Below, one piece after another: positions 46,621 through 58,159 of a stretch of 64,000 nt of DNA (positions are counted from its first letter, which is position 1; each line of letters begins with the position of its first letter). The stretch is taken from contig CM057153.1 of the NCBI GenBank assembly GCA_029962745.1, positions 14,704,435 through 14,768,434 on the forward strand. Reading direction: 5' to 3'. This DNA comes from Echinometra lucunter. Its lineage: Eukaryota > Echinodermata > Echinoidea > Camarodonta > Echinometridae. The position numbers were made by a program, and so were the translations under genes. The notes below the pieces were generated by a model, which saw only the letters and a program-made list of their open reading frames with translations, was not told the DNA's origin and searched no databases.

Positions 46621-49208
46621 GATTTTTTTTTTTTTTTTTTTTTTTTTAAGTTTCAGTCTAGGACCCTGAAGTCACGACTACAATACTCCTACACTGTAAG
46701 TCGTAGAACCTGAATATATATCGCTTTCCATCCTGATAGAAAAAGTCATTAGTGATTAAATAAATTCCCCATAATATACTATAAGTCACTGCATTTCAAT
46801 GATTGTCAGAACACTTTTCAGTTGTTGCTGAGGGAGAGAGGGGAGAGTTCTCCGCGACCGTTCAGACTATAAGATTTGAGGAGGAAATCTACGAGGCGCG
46901 GGGAATTCTCTTCCCCTCGGATAACAGTGTGAACGTAATAATAGATAGGCGGGCATGTTGACGTTTAGGAGCATGTAACCGTTGATGAGTGTCACAAATG
47001 ATTTCATGTCATTTTATTTCATTTCAACACGGAAACACTTGCTTCAGCCAATGGCTGTTCTTTAGCAATTTCAGACTCTCTAATTATTGGTGGTACAAAT
47101 ACACGGGGGGGGGGGGGGGTGCCCAAATACACTGCTGCCTTGCAGAGTACCTGTTATAGCGCTGCCCACCCTTACACTGCATGATGGTACCCAGTTCATC
47201 ACATGTTTTACTGGACAATTCATTCGTATATATTCGCAAATATTAAATCGATAACCCCAATGATTTACCTTTTGACTCAAATACTGTTGACGTGCCATGT
47301 CTGACACTGGCAATATTGTGCAAAAGAATAATGTCGTACTTGTTAAGAACATCATATATTTTCAAGGTGTTCAAATGTTAGGTGTTTAAATTAATAAGTA
47401 AACTAAAGATGCATTTGCTTTAAGGTGAACTTTAGTGTAAATGAATGCACTTTTTTCTTCCCCATCTCTCTCTCTCTCCCCTCTCTCACACTCTGTACAC
47501 TTTCTCGCTCTCTCTCCTCTCTTTATTTTTCTTTTCAAAATCAATCTCGTTGATAATGATTTGATTTTGTGAATGTTATTGATTGAGATTTTACACAATG
47601 TTTCTGATGATGCAATATAAGTACTTCGAAAGAGGAAAAAGGAAAAAAAAAACTTGTGCAAAAGACGCTTACCCTCCCCCTTCCTTTTTTATTCCTTGTA
47701 AAAAAAAAGAAAGAGGGTTGATAGAATTTGGTAGGACAAATACATCTGTCAATGGAATCTAAATACATAATTTTTGTCGATATCTTACCGACTACAGGCT
47801 CGTCTCACATCATGTCATTCTACTCCCTTGGGCAATGGCTTTTGGGACAGATGGGTACCTCTGCGAATATTTTTTGAAAATATTTTATTTGAAGTTTGGA
47901 CATTTTGGAAGAAATAAATCTTAATAGTATCCATTAGATAGAGTGTAACACCGTTGCGTGTCGAGTTATGAAGAAGAGGTAGAGGAAGAATAGCTAAAAG
48001 GAGAAGGAGAATAATAAGAATAGGAAGAAGAAGAAGAAGAAGAAGAAGAAGAAGAAGAAGAAGAAGAAGAAGAAGAAAAGAAGAAGAATGCAAAAGAGTT
48101 TGGATTTCACAAAAACAATTTTCTCCGCGAAGATCACGTTTTCTTTTGTAATGCCTTTTTTTTATATATTTGTTTATCAATGTTGTTTTTGTGGGAGTTG
48201 TTTGCCTCTTTCTGAGGGAGGTGTGTGGGTGTGTGGTGTGTGTATGCGTGCGGGCATAATTTCTGAGGAGGTTCGACATGACCATGAGCTATATTTACAT
48301 GATGCACTTCACCAAGGATTTGTTAAAACACATCATCACCTGTTGAACACTGAACAATTCGATACGAAAGTTTTTGCTCCCCCCCCCCCACGAAGTTACA
48401 TTCATCGCTACAATTTTTAAAACAGTTCCTCGACTCGAGATCGCTTTTGAAACCAATTATGTTCTTAGTTTTCTACAGCTCTTTTAAAGCTTTCCAGAGT
48501 TAAATCACTTTCCAAACGGTTATGCCAGAAAGAAAGTATATAAAGGTAAACAGAAAGAAGACAAAGAGCCCTGGTCTCAGAATAAAAACATAATAGGCTG
48601 ACGTACCGTCAGAAAAATGAGGAAACCATTCATACAAATTTTAATATGAATTATGAAAGGTAAAGTAAACATTGACACAATTCATGAAAGATTGTGAAAT
48701 TCATCGTGCATCTGTCTTTGCTTTTCATCTCTTGGGAGGTTCAATAATGAAAAATTGTTTGCTCGACAAAATGCCCCTAATTGATATATTTCCCTTTGTG
48801 TCCAAGAGGCCAAAGTACAAATCTAAGATTTTTCTAAATGAAATATACCTCCATTGCTTTTCTTACAATGATTTATAGGAAGGAAACGACTGCAGTGACC
48901 GTCATCGCATGACTTGAAACTATAACTTTATCTTTAAACGTGCAATCTAATATTGAAATGAAGGTGGATGATTGGTACATTGGTTAACGATGTATTTCAA
49001 AATACTATACTTTAAAAGAGAGAGAGAAAAAAAAAATCTAAAGCAAAACGATTGTCATATGACATATTACATCATTTCAATGGCAAGGTGCACTTATAGT
49101 TTGGACTGTAATGATAATGATGATGTTGATGATGATAATGATAATAGTAGTAGTAAATAATAGCAGCAGCAACAACAAAAAATAATTACCAAAATGATTA
49201 ATGACAAC

Positions 49209-49246
<38 letters not shown>

Positions 49247-49440
49247 CACTGCTGCTCCTACTACTACTACTACTACTACTTCTACTACTACTACTACTAC
49301 TATGCTTTGTTTACCTAGATAACCAAGTTTAATTTAAACAAAACTTAATACTCTTCTTCATGATAGCTCTGCAACCACATTATTATGATAAAGCACTCAA
49401 CCATATAAGAAGAATATTTCCTACTGGGTACCCAGTTACT
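46621..49440. other. Segment of simple repeats and unassigned sequence
   Basis: T run (46625-46648), G run (47105-47119), CT-rich tract (47460-47530), GAA repeats (47990-48090), TGA/TAA/TAC trinucleotide tracts (49110-49310). Frames here are repeat-driven. Confidence 0.5.
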
Positions 49441-49444
49441 ACAC

Positions 49445-49616
49445 CTGGGCCCCATTGCATAAAACTTACCACTGATTGTAACTTTGCCATCATAAATGGT
49501 AACTTCCATGGATACCTTGAATTTAATGGGCTGTTGAGGAATGTTACAATGGTAGTTACCACTGATGGCAGAGTTACCATTAATGGTAAGTTTTATGCAG
49601 TTGAATGGGACCCTGG
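49445..49616. mobile_element. Palindromic MITE, GTAACTTTGCCATCA family, copy 2
   Basis: Same plan as 5923-6080: TGCATAAAACTTACC on the left, GGTAAGTTTTATGCA on the right, central GGGCTGTTGAGGAATGTTAC. Confidence 0.88.
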
Positions 49617-49654
49617 GTGGAGAGTGGCATATGTAGTGTCTTACGAGAGGATAT

Positions 49655-49745
49655 GAGTGCCATGTCAGGATTCAAACCACTAACCATGTGATGAACAGTT
49701 CAACCAAACTGTTGATCACATGGCTAGGGGTTTGAGCCCTCTGGT
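49655..49745. repeat. SINE-like remnant with hairpin
   Basis: AGGATTCAAACCACTAACCA resembles a B box; CCATGTGATGAACAGTT and AACTGTTGATCACATGG form a hairpin (49685-49724). Confidence 0.45.
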
Positions 49746-49959
49746 GATGTACATGTATCCACTAGATCAGTGCTTCTCAACTTTTTTTTTTTTACCTCGA
49801 GGCCTGTATTGGCTCTTAGAATTTTTTTTTTTACGCCCATCTCACATAATCTCAATAAGAAGAACAAAGATGATAAAACATGACAAAATAAAATAGAGAA
49901 TGAATTGTGTGGTAATTATTTGGAACACTAAATTACCTAACCCCACCCCCCCCCCATTT

Positions 49960-50064
49960 TGTACAGAAATCTCTGAAGAAATTTTAACACATCACATTGC
50001 ACTGATGATTATCCAGAATTGTGGATTTTATTACAATAAATTCAATTTGATTTGATTTGATTTA
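49960..50064 (+). repeat. LINE or SINE 3' tail, (TTTGA)n
   Basis: TTACAATAAATTCAATTTGA followed by TTTGA units. No coding part remains. Confidence 0.5.
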
Positions 50065-50390
50065 AAAGCAAAGCTGAATTCAATCTGTGTCACATAACAC
50101 CGGACACATTTTGTTTTTTAAATTCCAATCTTCAAAATATTTTGTGGCTGACCTCACGGACCCAAGAAAGCTTGACGGCCCACCAGTGGCCTGCGAAGCA
50201 CTGGTTGTCATTCTTTTGGGGGGTGGGGGGGAGGGGGGTGGGTGGGCAGGGGGATTTGGGAGTATATTCCATGCAGTGCTGATTTTTCTTCGTTCATAAT
50301 CTTGCAGCCCATGTCGTACCATAGCCTTCCCACGCCTTCAATACACTGCCATAATAAAAGCCCTTTTCAGTCGGTTGCCTCGCATAGTAG

Positions 50391-50704
50391 TGTTCTACTT
50401 ATTCTCTGAAACACATCAAGATGAGTTTAAAAAAAATCAAAACTAAATCTCTCAGTGTCACCATGATTTTACTAAGAATGATTCATGCATAAAGCAATGA
50501 CACGCTTGAGAACGTAACTACATTTACATACAACCCCCGATGAACAGCGTTCTACTTATTCTCTGACACACATCAAGACGAGATTTTAAAAAATCAAATC
50601 TAAATCTTTCAGTGTTAAGATGAATTTGCTAAGAACGATTCATGCACAAATCTGTGACACGCTCAAGAGCATAATTACATTCACATACATCCGCCGATTA
50701 GATC
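50391..50704. repeat. 157-bp tandem duplication
   Basis: Two diverged direct copies starting GTTCTACTTATTCTCTGA at 50392 and 50549 and sharing GACACGCT, ACATTTACATACA-like ends. Confidence 0.85.
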
Positions 50705-51138
50705 ATTATCAATTGTTACACAAAGCCATGAGCTACATGTAGGAGCCCACGACAGATGCTCAGGTGATGATTGCTCTGCGTCCATTTTGTACACTAAGCA
50801 AATAAATTTTAACCCTGAACCAAATGTTAAGACCACTGTACACTATACGATCCGAGATTTTGGAACAAATGGTATTTTGCATTAAATATGAAAGTTTAAA
50901 CATGTAAAATTATCTTACCTGGGGTTTGGAATAAATAATAGAAATACTAAATTTGACATTTTAGCTAACTACAAGCCTTTAGGTTGGAGTAAAGGCCAAA
51001 TAAACTATGAATTGTAGCCAATCGCAAGACTGCCATGGTGTCACTATGATTCGGAATTGAATTCGCCTTTATAGTAACAAGGAGGCTCGCAATAGGCCAG
51101 AGTTTCAAATTTAGTATTCATTTGACTATTCAGAGCTC
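50705..51138. other. Segment without assigned feature
   Basis: Nothing recognised. Confidence 0.35.
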
Positions 51139-51300
51139 AGGGTGTGGTTGCATAAAGACTTGCTATTATAGTAACTTTGCCATCTATGGTAACTTTCATG
51201 GAATACTGGATTTTGACTGGCTGTTGAGCAACATTACCATGGTGGTTACCACTGATGGCAAAGTTACTATAATAGCAAGTCTTTATGCAATGGCATCCTG
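51139..51300. mobile_element. Palindromic MITE, GTAACTTTGCCATCA family, copy 3
   Basis: GGTTGCATAAAGACTTGC left end, inverted right end; central GACTGGCTGTTGAGCAAC. Closest to copy 1. Confidence 0.9.
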
Positions 51301-51596
51301 GTCAGTATTATTGTCCATGTTTGAGTGTTCATATCAAATACCATAACCATTTTTTCAAAAATCGAATCACAGACAGATCGTGCTAAAAAGAAGGGAAAAG
51401 AAAAGAAAAAAAGTAAGGAAACAAGAGCCGGTCAGGTTTTCACTGACAGAAAATGTTGACAAATTTTGAAAGTTTGCAAGATTGTAAAAAGAGGTAACAT
51501 GTTGACCTGCTTTCTTTTTGATAGTGGAGACCATCATCACTAAAGGAGATAAAAATTTTCTAAAAATCTGGTTGTCCCGGAGGTCTACTTAAACTA

Positions 51597-52795
51597 AACA
51601 CAACAAAAAAAGTAACTTCACCCCCTAAGGAAAATGCTGTAACTTTTTAACGAAGAGGTTTTGAGGAAAATGATTTGGCAGAAATGTTCCTACACTTATT
51701 GACCAGCTTCTGTGTAAAAATGAGATTGATACGTCGAGTCATGGATGAGTGAGCGTACATAAAAGGCAAAAATGTCACTTTTCAAAAGTCACAAGAGTCA
51801 TTTATGAGGGTCTGTGAAACAAGATTTTGGTAAATTTTGTTTCTGGTGTCTGTTTAAGTACTGTTGTTGTTTTATTATTCAATGTTTGATCGACTCACAC
51901 CTATCCTGACACCTTTCACGCTTTTTTCACGGTGGGGTGAGCACAGTTTTACGGGGGAAATGGCAATGTTCAATCCTCCTAAAATTGCAAAATTCATTAA
52001 ATTTATTGCAAGAATTGACATGAAATGTTGTTACTAACAAGTATCATCACGTGTTGTAGGAAGATCAGAGGAAGCATTGGTGTCATGGTTGAGTGAGCAC
52101 ACTTTAAAGATGAAGCAAGAAATGCAAAAATTCCTGTGAATATAGCATTAATGCATATGCACAATTCAATTTCAGCTCTGTATGTGTAACGCCATCAACT
52201 TTCTAAAACCTATTCTGATATTTTGCTCGAAATTGCATGGTTGAGTGAACACGATATCAACGGGAAATGGGGAAAGTCAACTGCATGACAAGCATGACAT
52301 TACTTCAGGTGAATGAAAATTGAATATCAGTTATCTTGCTGAACGTGTGTTATACTGTTAAATAAACAGTTTTAATGATGTTTTGCGATAAATTTGATGG
52401 ATTTTGCAATTTTAGGAGGATTGAACATTGCCATTTCCCCCCTAAAACTGTGCTCATCCAACCGTGAAAGAGCGTGAAAGGTCTCAGGATAGGTGTGAGT
52501 CGATCAAACATTGAATAATAAAACAACAACAGCACTTAAACAGACACCAGAAACAGAATTTACCAAAATCTTGTTTCACAGACCCTCATAAATGACTCTT
52601 GTGACTTTTGAAAAGTGACATTTTTGCCTTTAATGTATGCTTACTCATCCATGACTCGACGCATCAATCTAATTTTTACACAGAAGCTGGTCAATAAGTG
52701 TAGGAACATTTCTGCCAAATCATTTTCCTCAAAACCTCTTCGTTAAAAAGTTACAGCATTTTCCTTAGGGGTGAAGTTACTTTTTTTGTTGTGTT
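51597..52795. mobile_element. TA-flanked foldback element 2 (long terminal inverted repeats)
   Basis: AACACAACAAAAAAAGTAAC at the left and its reverse complement at the right, each next to TA (51595-51596, 52796-52797). Arms alignable for about 410 bp, including ACAGACACCAGAAAC and GGAGGATTGAACATTGCC. The centre (52010-52380) is unrelated and non-coding. 1199 bp. Confidence 0.88.
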
Positions 52796-52797
52796 TA

Positions 52798-54105
52798 GAA
52801 TATGCAAAATGATCAATGTCATGGACAGAGAAAAATGAACGACACCCATACCTGATCAGGCTCACGAGGTGAAAAGAAAGGTAAAGTCCATTCCTCAATT
52901 CAGCATTTACCTGTCACTCAACATTTTGCTCCTGCTTGTGTATTTGTTTTTAATTTTGTAACCTGAATCCATTTTTTTTTTTTTTTTTTGGGGGGGGGGG
53001 CTGTTGAGCAACCAATAATTGGTCCAAAGACAATCTTTTATCCAGTGTACACAGTGGTAGTTTTACCTTTCCCCTAATTCCCAATCATGATTTTGCATGT
53101 GCTGCCCATTCGAGAAAAGGGCATTGTGATTTCTTAACACTTTATTGGTTTGCTCCCTAGCATGTCCAAATGGGAAAGCTTCAATAGATCATTTTCAACA
53201 AATCCAAAGTTGTACCATACTGCAATCAAAATGTATTTTTTTCATTTAGTATTACAATTCATACAAACTATATTCATAGATATAAATTTGAGAGATAATC
53301 AAGCAATAAAAGGCCGTGGAGATGAAATTTCTAAGCAGGAAGTTCTTTATAAATATTACAAACATTATCATAAAAGAAAAGAATTTTTGAAAGTGATTTT
53401 GATTCTTATGTACCTGTATTCTATTATTTTCCAAATTTCTTATGCATATGTTTTTGAATTTTAACTTTTTCATGTTTTTTTTTTAAAGTTTGCTGTTTCA
53501 GGGTGTTATCTGGACCACTATTAAGTTACAATAGATGATAATAACAGCTTAAAGAAGCAGATATAGGTGATAATCAAGAAACATGAGGAAATGCAGTTTG
53601 GTACACAAAAGTCAGAAATTCTCCATTTTGGGGCTGACACGAGGTCACACAAGGTCACATGACTCAGTAACATTACAACCTATTTTTGTAAACTTAGTGT
53701 CAAAAGATGCACAAGACTTGAAAGAAAAATGTCATAAAGAGGCATGGTGTGAACATGGCGGTTCAATTTCATGGCAAAAAAAAAAGTCTAAGAGGGCCCT
53801 TTAGGCCCCCCAGTTTTGGGGGGGTTGAGGCTTGTTCACATATGAAGTGTATACCCCTGTTTTTTGTTTTTTGTTTTGTTTGCAAGGGTAAATTTGTTTG
53901 CAACCTGTATGACAGGCAGTAAACACTAGTATGTATACTGGAGGAGAGTTTTAGAGTGAGTTAATCAACTAGGAAAATAAAAAACACTTAAAAATCTGCT
54001 AAGATAACTGAGAATTCCTCTGCAATGTCTACTCTTTTCTTAAAGAGGAGCGTGAGCTAATTCCCGAGAAGAGGAAAAAACAGTATGAGAGCTCTGGGCT
54101 TTGTG
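52798..54105. other. Segment without assigned gene
   Basis: T-run then G-run at 52974-52999. A 104-codon plus frame (53150-53464) is Phe/Tyr/Ile-rich, has an opposing frame, and matches nothing known to me. Confidence 0.35.
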
Positions 54106-54109
54106 GCGG

Positions 54110-54330
54110 CGTCATGGTGTAGTGGTTCATTCACTTGATTCTCAATTACACAGATGAGGATTCAAATCCCAGCCTGGCACTAACTGTCTTTTGGCAAGAG
54201 GTTAGTCCACGTTCGCCACTCTCCACCCAGGTGAAATAAATGGGTAAGAAAGAAACTACTGCTTGAATAGTGCCTTATCATGGTACATGTAGTTCTGGTA
54301 GTTCAGCTACAGCCAGGGTAATAATATAAT
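54110..54330 (+). repeat. tRNA-derived SINE
   Basis: TCATGGTGTAGTGGTTCATT (A box) and GAGGATTCAAATCCCAGC (B box) at tRNA-like spacing, then GGCACTAACTGTCTTTTGGC and further body sequence. Confidence 0.75.
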
Positions 54331-54631
54331 ACTTTGCGCAGTAGAGCATATTAATTTTGTATAGTAGTTGCACTACAGAAGTAGACCATATCATTATTAG
54401 TAATAGTATTTATAATTCTTGGAAGAATATCATAATAAAAATGTCCCATGTGAAGGACCTCACATTTGAAATTTGACAATACAAGGCTTAGATGTTTTTC
54501 CCATATTTGTGTGTAGCCCCATATGCCCATTTCTGAGTGTTGTGCATGTGCTTTTAAGCTAGAGTTAGTCAATATCTTTTAATTTGATACTCTGAATAAA
54601 TATAGTCTCACATTGTCCACCTGGCATTAAA

Positions 54632-55756
54632 AAGTCCGACCTCGCTTATCCAGCCTTCATTTATCCAGGCTCCTCTATTAACAGGCCGCATCTCCCAGCC
54701 AGCTTCCCTCTTTTATTCTTCATCCAATTCACCTAAAAACCCGAGAGACGGAAACATTGTGGGCAATTTTCTGTTTTATTTTATTTTATTTTCATCTCGT
54801 ACAAAGAGAAAGATATTACTGATCATTTACAATCATCCACAACACCTAGGAAATAGATTTTTTACAGCAAATAGACTGCTCTACCCTATAAATTTTCATT
54901 GAAAAGGTGTCCCACTACATTACCCTCATGTCCGGCCATTTCACTTTTGGGCAAATCCACAACATATGGGACACAGAGCTCAAAATTTGAAGTCGCACTG
55001 TGCCCTGTTAATTCCAAATGAAGATCTGAAATCACTACACAGTCTTCTTTTTGTTACAAATAAATATTTAAGATAAAAAAAATTGCAATTCGACCTTCTA
55101 ACGGAGAATGACATAAACAAACAAAAAATTGCAAATATGGGACTATGATCAGGGAAAGTGCTTTAAATGCCTCTTATTCTGATATTTACTCATTTTTCTC
55201 AGATCTGTTTCATTTAAATGATTTTAATGGATTACTTTAACAGATTTTGGGTAGTTAATGAATGAAACACTAATGGAAATGAGCAAAAACTACGCTGAAT
55301 TTAAGTGTAACATCAGTTACCAACATGTCTTCAGTAAATTTTTCATGGCACTAAAACAAATTATTCAAATGACTCATTATTTTGCACATCTCTTCCCAGG
55401 AACCTAGGTGTAATGTCAAATGAATTGCATAATCCCTACAAGTCTGAGACACGAGATATAAATTTGTTTCGACACCATCATTTTCCATGTCTTTTTGCGT
55501 AACGTCAGTTACCGGCCCCTTTTTCGCTTGCTGTGTGATAAGAAATGCAGTTTGAGATAAAAACTGTCCATGTGTTTGTTCCCCATTATCAACTTATTTA
55601 TCTGTAGTAATTCAAAGCTGAAGCAAGCATCATTCATAAAACTACAATATAGACAATACCACTAGTACTCTATCTTGGTAACGTCAGTTACCGTGGAATT
55701 GCCCTTATATGGATGGGCACCGGTCCCGACGCGGCCGGATAAGCGAGGTCGGACTG
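54632..55756. mobile_element. pogo/Tigger-like non-autonomous element
   Basis: AAGTCCGACCTCGCTTATCC on the left; GGATAAGCGAGGTCGGACTG followed by TA on the right. End style and TA fit pogo/Tigger. The left TA and first base are altered. No transposase frame. GTAACnTCAGTTAC occurs three times in the right half (55307, 55499, 55678). Confidence 0.7.
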
Positions 55757-56259
55757 TACAGGTATAGGGTCATGTGATATTCTATTCATGATTTCAGCGT
55801 AAATATCTGAAATGGACGCAGTGTAACGGCTAGGTCACCTGCAGCCTGACCACTCACCACAAAAGGATCACTGCGTTTTATTATGCTTCTTGCGTAAACA
55901 GAATTATCATTGGCTTTTCGGGGTTGCAGGCACTGTGTGAATTCATGTCGCTGACCTGAGACCAAAATTATTTTTCACCTCTCATTTGTTAAAGTGATTA
56001 CACAATGGTAAATTTTTTTTTTATATATGATCGAGAATAGAATTCTAAGAAGAATAACATTAAAAATTTGATGATTTTCAATCGAAATCAATGCATTTTG
56101 GCTAATTTTCTCATAAAAAGTCAAGAGTTCACTAAAAATTTGAGTATGAGGAATGACATAAAAGTGGGTACCCAGCTTCGCGCATTGCAGTTGTGCTGCC
56201 CACTAGACTGTACAATTTGCATTATACCTTGCCCGCATTTTGCTAGAATTGCGCGACAA

Positions 56260-56300
56260 GGTACCCACTTTGACGTCATTTTGACGTCAAAGTGGGTACC
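56260..56300. promoter_or_regulatory. Perfect palindrome holding two CRE motifs
   Basis: GGTACCCACTTTGACGTCA, 3-bp spacer, exact reverse complement. Each arm contains TGACGTCA, the CREB/ATF consensus. AAAGTGGGTACCCAG also occurs at 56160. Regulatory use is only inferred; it may be a MITE end. Confidence 0.5.
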
Positions 56301-56309
56301 CAGTTGAAA

Positions 56310-57361
56310 CTGGGTCACAGCTGAGGGGTCAAAAATATCCTGAAATCTTACCACATTTGGGGGTTTCCTTGGCAACATGACTTTCAAAAAAATTTAGGCA
56401 GATGATTTTCTGCTAAAAAAAATCATGCTCTTTTAAATGAACTAAAACATTGTGTCAGCATTGGGTTCCCCCTTTAAATAATTAACCCATGGAGGAAAAA
56501 CTTCACAATATCTTAATTTTGCATGTATCCTGCAACTGACCAGCTAAAGGCAAAGAAATCTGATAAATAGTTTTTGAGGGCCTAACAAAACTGTACATAA
56601 CTTTTAGTCATACAAGTGAATTGATAAACAAGGGCGTTCATGTATAACGTAGCTTTTGGTACATGTACATAGGGAGCTAATACCCGAGTGCAAAAATGCT
56701 TACACGTAGATTGCTCCTTTGAAATAGTGTGCATGTTATGTTACTTTATGTTAACTTGATGTATGACATAACAATAATATTGTGTTCTTGGATGATGACT
56801 GTGATTTGCATAAACACTCTGTAAAAGTAGCAGAGATATATCAACTGCTATGAGAGGCACAGTTGTTTCTATAGGCCCAAGGGGACCTGCCAAGAGGCTT
56901 GCCAAGGGGTCATAGCAGGAGGTGAGGTCCTCAAAGGCCTTTAGGAACAACTACACCTGTGTGCCTTGAATATTAAAGCAGTCAATATATCTTTTACATA
57001 TTGAACATTTAAAGTAATCTAAATAACATAAGAGTCAAAGAATGTGCAACTTACCTAAAATAATGTTACTAAACTAAAAAAATCTTAGATAAATCTAGAT
57101 AGGAGATCACTGTGTGTGTACGTAACCTAAATATAGCAATGAAATCACACAGTGAGATTATGGTATCCATGCTCGCGCTCGCTCAAAGAAATATTTTACA
57201 AGTAAACCAATGGGGATCGCAGCATAATTTAACTATGCCCAATTTTGGCAGGCACAGTTAAAAAACACAACTTCACTTTCAACCAATCAGACGACAAAAT
57301 TAGGAAAGATTCTTTAGTCAGGTAAATAACATTCAATATATATGTATGGTAATGACATAGA
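56310..57361. other. Segment without assigned gene
   Basis: Includes a G+C-richer patch (56860-56945) with a minus frame (AFEDLTSCYDPLASLLAGPL). No proper splice pair was found, so it is only noted. Confidence 0.3.
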
Positions 57362-57363
57362 TA

Positions 57364-57588
57364 CAGTATCCAACAAAAGTGAGTACACCCTTGAGGGTGT
57401 GCTTAACTTTTGTTGCCACAAATTTAAACAAAATCCTTCAGCTCATCCTTATGGAAGATATAATTCCTATCAATACACCAGTCACAGAATTTAATTCTTC
57501 TCTATCATAGTTGTAATACATTCATGTAAGAATTTACATTTGAATTTTAACATTTTGTAAAGGGTGTACTCACTTCTGTTGGATACTG
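57364..57588. mobile_element. Tc1/mariner-type MITE
   Basis: CAGTATCCAACAAAAGTGAG and, inverted, CTCACTTCTGTTGGATACTG, flanked by TA on both sides (57362-57363, 57589-57590). The match runs about 28 bp to GTACACCC. 225 bp. Confidence 0.92.
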
Positions 57589-58159
57589 TATGTTATTTTT
57601 AAGAGAATATTTAAGAAAGATAAGCGCAAGAAACCCTTTCTATTTTCTGGACAGGTATGAATCTTAACATTACATACATTCTTTTCAAAAGCACAAGTAT
57701 ATACTTTTTCAGAAGAAAATGAAAATTCACTCATTTTCTAGTCGAATTATTATTATTTTTTTTTAAAGATAAGAGATAGGTTATGAATGTAGACGAGCAT
57801 GTAAGCATTCAAGGCTGCTGCTCCTCTCAATTATGTTATTAGACTTCCTGATAATTTTCTCAATTTCTTTCAATAATATGTAGAAGTAAAAAAGTTCAGT
57901 ACAAATGTACAACGTTTAGGAGCATAAATAGTATCATTCTAAAATAGTCAGAGATACAAACTGCTGGTATGAAATGAGATATAAAAAGACATTCCATGTA
58001 TCAAAAGTTCTCTATAAATGAAATCTTCATTCATAATCTATTGACAGTCCAAACGAGGCTACATATACGTCAAGTTCGACTGACATTGACTACGTGGCCT
58101 TTGGACTGTTCCAAAATTACTAAAGGAGGTTACCTTAAGTTCGAATGACATGACTACAA

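Noticed and set aside
53150..53464. 104-codon plus frame
   Set aside because: Low-complexity, AT-driven composition, an opposing open frame and no recognised motif.
56741..56950. Minus-strand exon with AFEDLTSCYDPLASLLAG
   Set aside because: Composition is suggestive but no proper donor pairs with the possible acceptor; left as a note only.
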